Shown in pieces: positions 24,097-33,015 of a stretch of 64,000 nt of DNA; within the stretch, counting starts at the first letter, position 1, and each line of letters opens with the position of its first letter. This stretch comes from Pelomonas sp036404855 (GTDB lineage: Bacteria > Pseudomonadota > Gammaproteobacteria > Burkholderiales > Burkholderiaceae_C): assembly GCF_036404855.1 (NCBI RefSeq), contig NZ_DASWYS010000374.1:1-64000 (forward strand), read 5' to 3'. The notes beneath the pieces are model-generated. The model worked only from the letters and a program-made list of their open reading frames with translations, was not told the origin of the DNA and ran no database searches. The position numbers were made by a program, and so were the translations under genes.

Positions 24097-25746
24097 TCAG
24101 GTCGCGCCGGCCATCTGCACCACCGTCTGGGACCGCCGGGCCGCATCCTGCATCATCTGCGCGGCCTTCTCGCCGATCATCATGGCCGGCGCATTGGTGT
24201 TGCCGCTGAGCAGCGTGGGCATGATGGACGCGTCCACCACGCGCAGGCCCTGCAGACCATGGACGCGCAGCTCGGCGTCGACAACCGCCATCGCATCAGC
24301 CCCCATCTTGCAAGTGCCCACCGGGTGGTAAATGGTGTCGGCCCGCTGCCGCAACAGGGCCTCGATGTCGGCGTCGGAACGCGTTTCGGTACTCCACATC
24401 TCCGTGTGCCAGTGCGCCCGCAGCGACGGCTGGTTCAGCAAGGCGCGGGTGAGCTTGAACCCTGCCACCATCTGCGGCATGTCGTCGGGATGCTGGAAGA
24501 ACGCCGGGTCGATCAGCGGCGCGGTGCCCGCATCGCGGCTGGCGAGACGCACGTTGCCGCGGCTCTGCGGTCGCAACAGGCACACGTGGCAGGACATGCC
24601 ATGGCCCCAGCGCAGCTTGCGGGCATGGTCTTCCACGGCGGCGACGACGAAATGCAGCTGGATGTCCGGCCGCGACTGCTCGGCGCGGGTGCACAGGAAG
24701 CCGCCGCCCTCGGCGAAGTTGCTGGTCAGCATGCCGCGCCGCTCACCGCGGTAGCGCCGGATTGCGCGCCAGAACGCGCCGCCCCCGCGCAGCGAAAGGC
24801 CGAAGGTGTCCAGGCTGCGGCTGCGCAGGCCGAAAACGAAGTCCGGGTGGTCCTGCAGGTTGGCACCGACGCCGGGCAGGTGGTGCAGCACGGGAATGCC
24901 GTGGGCCTGCAATTGCGCCGCGTCGCCCACGCCGGACAGCATCAGCAACTGCGGCGACTGGATGGCACCCGCCGCCAGCACGACCTCGCGCCGGGCCTGC
25001 AGGCGGCGCAACACGCCGCCCACCCGTGCCTCCACGCCCACGGCGCGGCGACCCTCGAACAGGATGCGCTGCACCTGCGCCTGCACCGTCACGCGCAGGT
25101 TGGTCCGGTTCCGGTGGGGCCACAGATAGGCGCGCGCGGCGCTGCAGCGCTCGCCCCGGTCCTGAGTGACCTGGTAGATGCCAATGCCCTCCTGCGTCTC
25201 GCCGTTGAAGTCGGCATTGATCGCATGACCTGCCTCGCGGCCAGCCGCGAGCCAGGCCGCGTGCAGCGGGTTGTCGGTGCGCAGCTGGCTGACCTTGAGC
25301 GGGCCGGCAGTGCCGTGCAGCGGCGCACCGAAGCTGTCGTTGCCCTCGCTCTTGACGAAGAACGGCAGCACGTCGTCCCAGGCCCAGCCCGGGTTGCCGA
25401 GAGCCGCCCAGTGGTCGTAATCCTCGCGCTGGCCGCGGATGTAGACCATCGCATTGATGCCCGACGAGCCCCCCAGCATCTTGCCGCGCGGCACATAGCC
25501 GCGGCGACCGCCCAGACCCGGCTGGGGCACGGTCTCGAAAGCGTAGTTGTGCAGCTTGCTGGGCACCATCAGCACGGCGCCCGTGGGCACGGTCCCCAGC
25601 CAGTTGCTGACGTCGGCACCGGCCTCCAGCACCAGCACGCGCGTGTCTGGATCTTCGCTCAGGCGGCCGGCGAGCGCGGAGCCGGACGAGCCGCCGCCGA
25701 TGACGATGACGTCATGGGTTTCGTCGAAATGCTGGATGTCTGGCAT
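24097..25746 (-). CDS. GMC family oxidoreductase (choline/alcohol dehydrogenase type)
   Basis: A 549-residue FAD enzyme. DVIVIGGGSSGSALAGRLSE is the N-terminal dinucleotide fold, GGSSGINAMVYIRG the GMC signature 1, GAIQSPQLLMLSGVG signature 2, and the catalytic His and Asn occur in YHPVGTCKMG and SGNTNAPAMMIGEKA. It oxidises an alcohol to an aldehyde; closest named relatives are choline dehydrogenase and AlkJ-like aliphatic alcohol dehydrogenases. It lies three bases after the aldehyde dehydrogenase gene, so the pair probably converts an alcohol to the acid. No signal peptide; likely peripheral on the inner membrane with a quinone acceptor (family knowledge). Confidence 0.93.
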   Translation of the reverse strand: MPDIQHFDETHDVIVIGGGSSGSALAGRLSEDPDTRVLVLEAGADVSNWLGTVPTGAVLMVPSKLHNYAFETVPQPGLGGRRGYVPRGKMLGGSSGINAMVYIRGQREDYDHWAALGNPGWAWDDVLPFFVKSEGNDSFGAPLHGTAGPLKVSQLRTDNPLHAAWLAAGREAGHAINADFNGETQEGIGIYQVTQDRGERCSAARAYLWPHRNRTNLRVTVQAQVQRILFEGRRAVGVEARVGGVLRRLQARREVVLAAGAIQSPQLLMLSGVGDAAQLQAHGIPVLHHLPGVGANLQDHPDFVFGLRSRSLDTFGLSLRGGGAFWRAIRRYRGERRGMLTSNFAEGGGFLCTRAEQSRPDIQLHFVVAAVEDHARKLRWGHGMSCHVCLLRPQSRGNVRLASRDAGTAPLIDPAFFQHPDDMPQMVAGFKLTRALLNQPSLRAHWHTEMWSTETRSDADIEALLRQRADTIYHPVGTCKMGADAMAVVDAELRVHGLQGLRVVDASIMPTLLSGNTNAPAMMIGEKAAQMMQDAARRSQTVVQMAGAT

Positions 25747-25749
25747 GGC

Positions 25750-27159
25750 TCAGGCGATGCGCTTGAGAAGCGCAAGGAGTCTTTCGAATGTCGCGCCATA
25801 TGGCGGCTGGAAGAGCTTCGTGCCGGCAAGGCGCGACTGGATGAACAGCGGCTTCTCCTTGCTGAAAGTGCGGAAGCCCCATTCGCCGTGGTACGAGCCC
25901 ATGCCGCTGGCGCCAACGCCACCGAAGGGCTGCTCCTCCTGACCCAGGTGCCACAGGCAGTCGTTGATGGTCACGCCCCCGGCATGCGTCTCGCGCATGA
26001 CGCGGTCGCGCGCGGCGCCGTCCGAACCGAACAAGTACAGCGCCAGCGGCCTGTCACCGCCGTTGATGTGGGCCAGTGCATCGTCGAGCTGGTCGTAGCC
26101 GATCACAGGCAGCAGCGGACCGAAGATCTCTTCCTGCATCACGGTCGCCTCGAGTGGCACGTCCAGCAGCAGCGCAGGCACCAGACGGCGGTCGTCAGGC
26201 TGCTCGTCGTGCGAGCGCAGCACGCGGGCGCCGCGCTGCACGGCATCGGCGAGCAGTCCTTGCAGCCGCGCAAGGTGGCGCGGCGTGGCAATGCTGGTGT
26301 AGTCGGCATTGCCGGCGATGCGCGGATACATGCGGCGCATCTCGGCCAGGAGACGCTGGCTCAGCGGCTCCACCATCTCACGCGGCACCAGCAGGTAGTC
26401 AGGCGCCACGCACGTCTGGCCCGCGTTGAAGAGCTTGCCGAAGGCCAGGCGCGATGCGGTCAGTCCGAGATCGCAGCTGCGGTCGACGATGGCGGGCGAC
26501 TTGCCCCCCAGCTCCAGTGTCACCGGCGTCAGGTTCTTCGCCGCAGCCTGCGCGACGTGACGGCCCACGGCGGTGGAGCCGGTGAAGAACAGGTGATCGA
26601 AAGGCAGCTGCGTGAAGGCCTTGCCGACCTCGGCATCGCCAGTGATGACCTGCATCTCCTCGGGCCTGAAATGCTCGGCGACGATGCGCGCCATCAGCTC
26701 GCTGGTCGCCGGCGTCAGCTCGGAAGGCTTGATGAGCACGCGGTTGCCGGCTGCGAGTGCCGCCACGGCGGGCTCCATGGCCAGGTAGTAGGGGTAATTC
26801 CAGGGCGACACGACGCCCACGACGCCCAGCGGCTGACGCATCAGCACGTTGCGGCCAGGCAGGAAGTGCAGGGGTGTCGCCACGCGGCGCGGCTTCATCC
26901 AGCCCCGCAAGTGCTTGAGGGCGTGGCGGGCGCCGGATTCGACGGTAAAGATGTCCGCCAGCAGCGATTCCTGGCGCGCACGGTGGCCGAAGTCCTGTGC
27001 CATCGCGGCCGCCAGCGCCTCGCCATGCTGGCGCGTCATCGCGAGCAGCCGCTGGAGGCGGTCGCGGCGCACCTCGTAGGAAGGCATGCGCTGCGCCTCG
27101 AAGGCGCGGCGCTGCGCCGTCAGCGCCAGATGCAGGCGCTCCTGCAGCGCGTTGTCCAT
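25750..27159 (-). CDS. Aldehyde dehydrogenase, coniferyl-aldehyde dehydrogenase type
   Basis: A 469-residue NAD(P)-dependent enzyme lacking the longer N-terminus of classical ALDHs, typical of the coniferyl aldehyde / long-chain aldehyde (class 3) group. Catalytic residues: Glu216 in TLELGGKSP and Cys250 in FNAGQTCVAPDY; the Rossmann part has VVSPWNYPYYLAMEP and FFTGSTAVGR. The C-terminus (GEWGFRTFSKEKPLFIQSRL) also fits this group and suggests membrane or hydrophobic-substrate association. Together with the adjacent GMC alcohol dehydrogenase it would complete alcohol to aldehyde to acid oxidation. The substrate could be aromatic or fatty aldehyde. Confidence 0.92.
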   Translation of the reverse strand: MDNALQERLHLALTAQRRAFEAQRMPSYEVRRDRLQRLLAMTRQHGEALAAAMAQDFGHRARQESLLADIFTVESGARHALKHLRGWMKPRRVATPLHFLPGRNVLMRQPLGVVGVVSPWNYPYYLAMEPAVAALAAGNRVLIKPSELTPATSELMARIVAEHFRPEEMQVITGDAEVGKAFTQLPFDHLFFTGSTAVGRHVAQAAAKNLTPVTLELGGKSPAIVDRSCDLGLTASRLAFGKLFNAGQTCVAPDYLLVPREMVEPLSQRLLAEMRRMYPRIAGNADYTSIATPRHLARLQGLLADAVQRGARVLRSHDEQPDDRRLVPALLLDVPLEATVMQEEIFGPLLPVIGYDQLDDALAHINGGDRPLALYLFGSDGAARDRVMRETHAGGVTINDCLWHLGQEEQPFGGVGASGMGSYHGEWGFRTFSKEKPLFIQSRLAGTKLFQPPYGATFERLLALLKRIA

Positions 27160-27335
27160 GGCCTTGTCTCCGGTTCGGGCTCGAGTTCTTCGAGGCTAAC
27201 CGCAAGACCTCGCCGGACCAACAGGTGAGCCCTGGACTAGAGGAACGCGTCTAGAGCGCGCCAAGCCGGCCCGACTGGGGCGATGTGCTTCAGATTCGAG
27301 GCAGCAAGCATCGCCATCTCCCCCGGAGGGAGCGG

Positions 27336-27369
27336 CCAGCCTGCCGCGCGTGCAGCGCGGACGGGCTGG
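27336..27369 (-). terminator. GC-rich hairpin downstream of purH
   Basis: An imperfect stem of about 14 bp (CCAGCC..CCGCGC with GCGCGG..GGGCTGG, one bulge) lies 15 bases after the purH stop. A second short hairpin follows. No T run is present on the minus strand, so this may be a weak or Rho-assisted terminator rather than a classical one. Confidence 0.4.
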
Positions 27370-27383
27370 GCGAGAGGCTCAAA

Positions 27384-28964
27384 TCAATGCCTGAAGTGCC
27401 GCACGCCGGTCATCACCATCGCGATGCCGCGCTCGTTCGCGGCCGCAATGACCTCGTCGTCGCGCATCGAGCCGCCCGGTTGGATGACGCAGGAGGCCCC
27501 TGCGTCGGCCAACACGTCCAGGCCGTCACGGAACGGGAAGAACGCGTCGCTGGCCACTGCCGAGCCCTTCAAGCTCAGGCCGGCGTTGTCGGCCTTGATG
27601 GAAGCGATGCGGGCCGAGTCGATGCGGCTCATCTGTCCCGCACCGACGCCCAGCGTCATGCCGCCGCCGCAGAAGACGATGGCGTTGCTCTTCACGTACT
27701 GCGCGACGGTCCACGCGAACATCAGGTCGTCGAGCTGCTGGGCCGTGGGCTGCAGTGCAGTGACGATCTTCAGGTCCTCGCGCTTCAGGAAGTGATTGTC
27801 GGCCGTCTGCAGCAGCAGGCCCGAACCGACGCGCTTGCTGTCGCCGGCGTTGCGGCCCTGATCCCAAGGGCGGACGCCGCCCGGCGGCAACGCGATTTGC
27901 AGCAGGCGCACATTGGCCTTGCCCTTGAAGATCTCCAGCGCCTCGGCACTGAAGCTCGGCGCCATCAGCACCTCGACGAACTGCTTGGCGACCAGCTGGG
28001 CCGCTGCGCCATCCACCTCGCGGTTGAAGGCAATGATGCCGCCGAACGCACTGGTGGGATCGGTCTTGAAGGCCTTGCTGTAGGCCTCGGCCGGGTTGAC
28101 GCCCACGGCAACGCCGCAGGGGTTGGCGTGCTTGATGATGACGCAGGCCGGCGTGCCGAAGCTCTTCACGCATTCCCAGGCTGCGTCCGCGTCGGCGATG
28201 TTGTTGTACGAAAGCTCCTTGCCCTGCAGTTGCTTGCCCGTCACCAGCGAGCCGGGCGCGGGGAACAAGTCCCGGTACAGCGCGGCGCTCTGGTGCGAGT
28301 TCTCGCCGTAGCGAAGGTCCTGCACCTTCACGAAGGTAGCGTTCATCTGCGCGGGATACTCGGCCTTGGAACCGTCTTCATTCAGCGACGACAGATAGTT
28401 GCTGATGGCCGCGTCATATTGAGCGATGCGGTTGAAGGCCGCGACGGATGCCGCGAAGCGCGTCTTGTCGCTGGTCTTGCCATGGGCCTTGAGCTCGTCG
28501 AGCACCGCGGCGTACTGGGCCGCGTCGGTCAGCACCGTCACGTCACGCCAGTTCTTGGCCGCACTGCGCACCATGGCCGGGCCGCCGATGTCGATGTTCT
28601 CGATGGCGTCCTCCAGCGTGCAGCCTTCCTTGGCCACCGTCGCCTCGAACGGGTAGAGGTTGACGGCCAGGATGTCGATGCGCGTGATGCCATGCTTGTC
28701 CATTGCCGCGACATGCTCGGGCACGTCACCGCGCGCCAGCAGGCCGCCATGGATCTTGGGGTGCAGCGTCTTCACGCGGCCATCCATCATCTCGGGGAAG
28801 CCGGTGTGCTCGGCCACTTCGGTGACAGGCAGGCCGGCTTCGGCCAGCAGCTTGGCGGTGCCGCCGGTGGACAGGAGCTTGGCACCGAGGGCGTGCAAGC
28901 CCTTGGCGAATTCGAGGATGCCGGTCTTGTCGGAGACCGAGAGGAGTGCAGTGAGTTGAGACAT
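27384..28964 (-). CDS. purH: Bifunctional AICAR formyltransferase / IMP cyclohydrolase
   Basis: A 526-residue enzyme performing the last two steps of purine synthesis. The N-terminal IMP cyclohydrolase domain (MSQLTALLSVSDKTGILEFAKGL, STGGTAKLL, MMDGRVKTLHPKIHGG) spans about 1 to 200; the C-terminal transformylase domain contains KHANPCGVAVG and KSNAIVFCGGGMTLGVGAGQMSR, and the protein ends DEVIAAANERGIAMVMTGVRHFRH. Start is ATG 28964, matching the family; a longer open frame upstream is not conserved. It is the last gene of the dusB-fis-X-purH run. Length matches E. coli PurH (529). Confidence 0.97.
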   Translation of the reverse strand: MSQLTALLSVSDKTGILEFAKGLHALGAKLLSTGGTAKLLAEAGLPVTEVAEHTGFPEMMDGRVKTLHPKIHGGLLARGDVPEHVAAMDKHGITRIDILAVNLYPFEATVAKEGCTLEDAIENIDIGGPAMVRSAAKNWRDVTVLTDAAQYAAVLDELKAHGKTSDKTRFAASVAAFNRIAQYDAAISNYLSSLNEDGSKAEYPAQMNATFVKVQDLRYGENSHQSAALYRDLFPAPGSLVTGKQLQGKELSYNNIADADAAWECVKSFGTPACVIIKHANPCGVAVGVNPAEAYSKAFKTDPTSAFGGIIAFNREVDGAAAQLVAKQFVEVLMAPSFSAEALEIFKGKANVRLLQIALPPGGVRPWDQGRNAGDSKRVGSGLLLQTADNHFLKREDLKIVTALQPTAQQLDDLMFAWTVAQYVKSNAIVFCGGGMTLGVGAGQMSRIDSARIASIKADNAGLSLKGSAVASDAFFPFRDGLDVLADAGASCVIQPGGSMRDDEVIAAANERGIAMVMTGVRHFRH

Positions 28965-29001
28965 GACAGCCACTTCTGGAGGAAACAAAACTTGGGGTGA
29001 T

Positions 29002-29361
29002 TCAGGCCTGCTGAACAGCACAACCGATGCTGCGGCCCAACGCCGCGGCGGCAATGGAGGCATCGACATCGTCGTAACTGAAACCGACTTCGACCACCTC
29101 GCCCGCCCGCAAGCGCAGGGCGACCTCCCAGTGCGGTCGGCCGCGTTCAAGCTCGATGGCACCCCGCTGGCGCAGTAGGGTGGCGTCAATTGCAGCGGCC
29201 GGATACTTGGCCCTGCCGATCTCGACATGGCGCCCGGAACGGCTCACGACCACGCGGCGACGGTTGCCCCGCACCACGCACCGAACGCCATCATCGACCT
29301 CGACATTGAACCGAGGACGGCCGTGGACCAGGCAGCTGAGCATCGCTTGAAACTGGTTCAT
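29002..29361 (-). CDS. Hypothetical protein between fis and purH, 119 aa
   Basis: I do not recognise a domain. The product (MNQFQAMLSCLVHGRPRFNV...) is basic, soluble and beta-rich in appearance, with VRCVVRGNRRRVVVSRSGRHVE in the middle and RGAIELERGRPHWEVALRLR further on; no signal or membrane segment. The ATG at 29361 lies 14 bases after the fis stop, and the gene ends 37 bases before purH, so it is embedded in the operon. Codon usage is like the neighbours. A longer frame from 29433 would overlap fis and is unlikely. Confidence 0.65.
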   Translation of the reverse strand: MNQFQAMLSCLVHGRPRFNVEVDDGVRCVVRGNRRRVVVSRSGRHVEIGRAKYPAAAIDATLLRQRGAIELERGRPHWEVALRLRAGEVVEVGFSYDDVDASIAAAALGRSIGCAVQQA

Positions 29362-29375
29362 CGGCCTGGCGTCGT

Positions 29376-29627
29376 TCAGAGGTTGTGATCGGTCAGTTTG
29401 CGGCGCAGCGTGTTGCGGTTCATGCCCAGCCATTGCGCCGCCTTGCTCTGGTTCCCGCCGGCCTCGCGCATGACGATCTCGAACAGCGGCTTCTCGACCA
29501 GCTTCACCAGCATCTCATGCATGGAGTGCGGCTCCTGTCCGTCGAGGTCGCGGAAGAAGGCTTCGAGGTTGTCGCGCACGCAGGCGTCGATGGGGTTGGA
29601 CGGGGTGGTGTTCTTCTGGGCACTCAT
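29376..29627 (-). CDS. fis: Fis family DNA-binding protein
   Basis: An 83-residue nucleoid protein. The C-terminal helix-turn-helix (QSKAAQWLGMNRNTLRRKLTDHNL) is nearly identical to Fis of E. coli, while the N-terminal arm is shorter than the E. coli 98 residues, as usual in Betaproteobacteria. It bends DNA and regulates rRNA and many other promoters. In Enterobacteria fis also follows dusB, and the linkage is kept here with a 17-base gap. Co-translation with dusB controls its level in many bacteria (family knowledge). Confidence 0.95.
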   Translation of the reverse strand: MSAQKNTTPSNPIDACVRDNLEAFFRDLDGQEPHSMHEMLVKLVEKPLFEIVMREAGGNQSKAAQWLGMNRNTLRRKLTDHNL

Positions 29628-29644
29628 GACAGGAGCTTCTTGTT

Positions 29645-30694
29645 TCAGGCGGCACAGGCTTCGTCGGCCTGGGCTTCGTCGTCGTTGGCAGCCGTGGCGG
29701 GCGGCAACCGCTCGTGGGTCCGGCCGAGTTCATCGAACCAGTCACGCAACGCCTGCACCTGCAGCTCGCTGCGTTCCAGCATGTTCATGTGCTGGCGGAA
29801 AGCCTCACCGCCGGGCAGGCCGCGCACGGCCCAGCCGATGTGCTTGCGCGCGCTGCGCATGCCGCTGAGCTCGCCGTACAGGCCGTAGTGGTCGTACAGG
29901 TGCTCGACAAGCACGTCGCGCGCCTCCGTGACAGTGGGTGCCGGCAGGTGCTCGCCGGTAGAAAGGAAATGCGCCACCTCGCGGAAGATCCAGGGCCGGC
30001 CTTGCGCGGCGCGGCCGATCATCAGCGCGTCGGCGCGCGTGTAGGCCAGCACGTCGCGCGCCTTTTCAGGCGAGTCGATGTCGCCATTGGCGACGACAGG
30101 AATCGTCAGCGCAGCCTTCACGGCAGCAATGGTGTCGTATTCGGCCAGGCCCTTGTAGCCCTGCTCGCGCGTGCGGCCGTGGATGGTCAGCATCGCGATG
30201 CCGGCGGCCTCGAACAACTTCGCCAGCCGCAGCGCATTGCGCTCATCGGCGCTCCAGCCGGTGCGCATCTTCAGCGTGACGGGCACGCCGCGCTGCGCGC
30301 AGACGGCCACGACGGCCTCGACGATCTCAAGTGCCAGCGTCTCGTTGCGCATCAGCGCCGAGCCCGCCCACTTGTTGCAGACCTTCTTGGCCGGGCACCC
30401 CATATTGATGTCGATGATCTGCGCACCGCGGTCGATGTTGTGCACAGCGGCCTCAGCGAGCATGTCGGCATCGGTGCCCGCGATCTGCACGGCGATGGGG
30501 CCGGGCTCACCCGAGTGGTCCGCGCGGCGCGAAGTCTTGAGGCTGTTCCACAGTTCCTTGCGCGACGTGACCATCTCGCTGACCGCGTAACCTGCGCCCA
30601 GGCGTCGGCACAACTGGCGGAAGGGCCGGTCCGTCACTCCGGCCATGGGCGCCACGAACAGCGCGTTGGGGAGTTGATGGGGGCCGATCTGCAC
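29645..30694 (-). CDS. dusB: tRNA-dihydrouridine synthase B
   Basis: A 349-residue FMN enzyme that reduces uridine in the tRNA D-loop. APMAGVTDRPFRQLCRRLGAG, DINMGCPAKKVCNKWAGSALM with the catalytic Cys, TIHGRTREQGYKG and VVANGDIDSPEKA are family hallmarks. I choose GTG 30694 (reading VQIGPHQLPN, the usual MQIGPY-LPN start of betaproteobacterial DusB); an in-frame ATG at 30766 would add 24 residues overlapping the divergent yqaA start. It is the first gene of the dusB-fis-X-purH operon. The C-terminus is acidic and alanine-rich (ATAANDDEAQADEACAA). Confidence 0.94.
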   Translation of the reverse strand: MQIGPHQLPNALFVAPMAGVTDRPFRQLCRRLGAGYAVSEMVTSRKELWNSLKTSRRADHSGEPGPIAVQIAGTDADMLAEAAVHNIDRGAQIIDINMGCPAKKVCNKWAGSALMRNETLALEIVEAVVAVCAQRGVPVTLKMRTGWSADERNALRLAKLFEAAGIAMLTIHGRTREQGYKGLAEYDTIAAVKAALTIPVVANGDIDSPEKARDVLAYTRADALMIGRAAQGRPWIFREVAHFLSTGEHLPAPTVTEARDVLVEHLYDHYGLYGELSGMRSARKHIGWAVRGLPGGEAFRQHMNMLERSELQVQALRDWFDELGRTHERLPPATAANDDEAQADEACAA

Positions 30695-30764
30695 GAGGGG
30701 TCTGCTCAAAAAAGAGGCGAGATTGTAGCCATCCGGGCTTGCGCGCTCGGACCACAATGCCGCC

Positions 30765-31262
30765 ATGGAAGTCTGGCTGGCTCAACTCATCCAAGATCTG
30801 CTGGCCGCGCTGGCCCTGCCACAGGTGGGCCTGGTCGCGGTCTTCGTCATCACTTTCGTCTCGGCGACGCTGCTGCCGCTAGGCTCGGAGCCGGCCGTCT
30901 TCCTCGTGGTCAAGGCCGACCCAGGCATGTTCTGGCCGGTCATCGCGGTGGCGACCGTGGGCAACACCCTGGGCGGCATGACAAGTTGGTGGCTGGGCTA
31001 CGGCGCGGAAAAGGCGGTCGAAGCGGTCAAGCACCGTGAGCCGCCCAACCCGCGCGCGCTGGCCTGGCTGAAACGTTTCGGCCCCAAGGCCTGCGTGCTG
31101 AGCTGGCTGCCCATCGTGGGCGACCCGCTGTGCGCAGTGGCCGGCTGGCTCAAGCTGCCGTTCTGGCCCTGCGTTGGCTGGATGGCGCTGGGCAAGGGCC
31201 TGCGCTTCCTCTGCTTCACTGTCGCCCTGCTGTATTTCATTCCCGAAAGTTGGTTGTCATGA
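30765..31262 (+). CDS. yqaA: YqaA-like DedA/VTT-family membrane protein
   Basis: A 165-residue inner-membrane protein with about five hydrophobic segments. The family signature is in VITFVSATLLPLGSEPAVFLVV and TVGNTLGGMTSWWLGYG, with FGPKACVLSWLPIVGDPLCAVAGWL in the C-terminal half. VTT/DedA proteins influence membrane homeostasis, and several flip lipid carriers; the specific role of YqaA is not settled. The stop overlaps the carboxypeptidase start by four bases (ATGA). It is divergent from dusB with about 70 bases between the starts. Confidence 0.9.
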   Translation: MEVWLAQLIQDLLAALALPQVGLVAVFVITFVSATLLPLGSEPAVFLVVKADPGMFWPVIAVATVGNTLGGMTSWWLGYGAEKAVEAVKHREPPNPRALAWLKRFGPKACVLSWLPIVGDPLCAVAGWLKLPFWPCVGWMALGKGLRFLCFTVALLYFIPESWLS

Positions 31263-32740
31263 CATCCGCCTATCAAGACCTTGCCAAGCGCCAGCAGCGC
31301 CTGCATCACCTCGGCCACCTACAGGCCATCGCCCAGTGGGACCAGGCGGCCAACATGCCGGCCAAGGGCAACGAGGCGCGCAGCCTGGCGCTGGCCGAGA
31401 TGGACGGGCTGCTGCACCAGCTCGCCACGGACCCCGCCCTGCCGGGCCTGCTTGATACCGCCGCAGCCGAGCCGCTGGACGACACTCAACGCAACAACCT
31501 GCGCGAGATCCGCCGCGCCTGGCGTGCCGCCAACGCGCTGCCGCAGGCGCTGGTGGAGGCCAAGAGCCTGGCCAACAATCGCTGCGAGCATGCCTGGCGC
31601 ACGCAACGCCCGGCCAACGACTGGGCCGGCTTTGTGCCGAACCTGCGTGAGGTCCTGAAAATCGCCCGCCAGGAGGCCGACTGCCTGTCGCAGAGCTCAG
31701 GGCTGTCCCGGTACGACGCGCTGCTGGATGTCTACGAACCTGGCATGCGCTCGGCCGACGTCGAACACGCCTTCGCGCCGCTGCGGCGGTGGCTGCCGGG
31801 TCTGATCCGCGACGTCATTGCCAAGCAGTCCGGCGAGACTGTCATTCAGCCTGTCGGCCCTTTCCCGACCGCGGCGCAGAAGACACTGGGCTTGGCCGCG
31901 ATGAAGCTGATGGGCTTCGACTTCGGCGCCGGTCGCCTGGACGAGAGCACCCACCCCTTCTGCGGCGGCGTCCCGGAGGACGTGCGCATGACGACGCGCT
32001 ACCGCGAGGACGACTTTCTGCCCGCCCTGATGGGCGTCATCCACGAGACGGGGCACGGCCGCTACGAGCAGGGCCTGCCGCGCGAATTGCTGGGCCAGCC
32101 CATCGCTCGCGCTCGCTCCATGGGCATCCACGAGAGCCAGAGCCTCTCCTTCGAGATGCAACTGGGCAGCCACCCGGCCTTCGCTGCGCTGCTGGCTCCG
32201 CTGCTCGCCCGGCATTTCGGCGACCAGCCGGCCTTCGAACCCGGCAACATGCACAAGCTGCTGACGCGTGTGACACCCGGCCTCATCCGCGTGGATGCCG
32301 ACGAGGTGACCTACCCCGCCCACATCCTGCTGCGCTTCGACATCGAACGGGCACTGATCGAGGGCGAGGCCGAAGTGGACGACGTCCCGGCGTTGTGGGA
32401 CGCCAAGATGGCCGAACTCCTGGATCTGGACACGCGCGGCAACTTCAGGGATGGGCCCATGCAGGACGTGCACTGGCCGGCCGGCTTGTTCGGCTACTTC
32501 CCTTGCTACACGCTGGGCGCGATGTATGCGGCCCAGTGGTTCGCGGCGATGCGCGCCCAGCAGCCCGATCTGGACGCCCGCATTGCTCGCGGCGAGCTGG
32601 GCGGCGTATTCGACTGGCTGTCCACCCATGTCTGGCAGGTCGCCAGTCGCTACGAAACGCCCGAGCTGGTGCAACGCGCCAGCGGGGAGGCCCTCAACCC
32701 GGCGCACTTCGAGACGCACCTGCGCCAGCGCTACCTCTGA
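31259..32740 (+). CDS. Metallocarboxypeptidase, family M32 (Taq-type)
   Basis: A 493-residue zinc carboxypeptidase. The zinc site is HETGH (His262, Glu263, His266) with the third ligand in the SMGIHESQS motif (Glu292), and the family start is typical (YQDLAKRQQRLHHLGHLQAIAQWDQAANMP). Further M32 landmarks are DESTHPFCGG, DVRMTTRY and the C-terminal HWPAGLFGYFPCYTLGAMYAAQ. It removes C-terminal residues from peptides in the cytoplasm. The ATG overlaps the yqaA stop, so it is translationally coupled to it. Length matches the family (about 500). Confidence 0.96.
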   Translation: MTSAYQDLAKRQQRLHHLGHLQAIAQWDQAANMPAKGNEARSLALAEMDGLLHQLATDPALPGLLDTAAAEPLDDTQRNNLREIRRAWRAANALPQALVEAKSLANNRCEHAWRTQRPANDWAGFVPNLREVLKIARQEADCLSQSSGLSRYDALLDVYEPGMRSADVEHAFAPLRRWLPGLIRDVIAKQSGETVIQPVGPFPTAAQKTLGLAAMKLMGFDFGAGRLDESTHPFCGGVPEDVRMTTRYREDDFLPALMGVIHETGHGRYEQGLPRELLGQPIARARSMGIHESQSLSFEMQLGSHPAFAALLAPLLARHFGDQPAFEPGNMHKLLTRVTPGLIRVDADEVTYPAHILLRFDIERALIEGEAEVDDVPALWDAKMAELLDLDTRGNFRDGPMQDVHWPAGLFGYFPCYTLGAMYAAQWFAAMRAQQPDLDARIARGELGGVFDWLSTHVWQVASRYETPELVQRASGEALNPAHFETHLRQRYL

Positions 32741-32778
32741 CGACAGCTTAGCGACAGCCAGACTGTGGCGCGCACGCA

Positions 32779-32812
32779 AATAAAAAGAGGGCCGCCCCAC
32801 CGGGAGCGGCCC
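32779..32812 (-). terminator. Rho-independent terminator, minus strand, after the lpxC unit
   Basis: On the minus strand a 7-bp stem GGGCCGC / GCGGCCC with a 10-base loop is followed by TCTTTTTATTT. It is oriented to stop transcripts coming from lpxC and the small membrane protein gene, about 200 bases after the latter. The plus side lacks a T run but the hairpin could also slow transcription of the carboxypeptidase gene. The 203 bases between this and 33016 show no reading frame I can support. Confidence 0.75.
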
Positions 32813-33015
32813 AATCTACTTCGAACGATCTCTCTTTCAACCCACCGCGCTTCCCCGGCCCCCCGGCCATCTCCACGCGTGGCGCCCAGGACTTGCTGAT
32901 TTCCTGGGCTGGGTCGCTGCGACTCGCACTGCGACCGTGAAGTCATTCTGAGCAAGACGGGCCGCCGTGCCATCCCCGCAAGCTCAGGGGGGTGAGGCGC
33001 CAGCCGTGAACGGCG

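Noticed and set aside
23293..27228. A 1311-codon open frame on the plus strand
   Set aside because: It runs antisense through plsC, a small gene, the GMC oxidoreductase and the aldehyde dehydrogenase, all with clear catalytic motifs. It has no recognisable domain.
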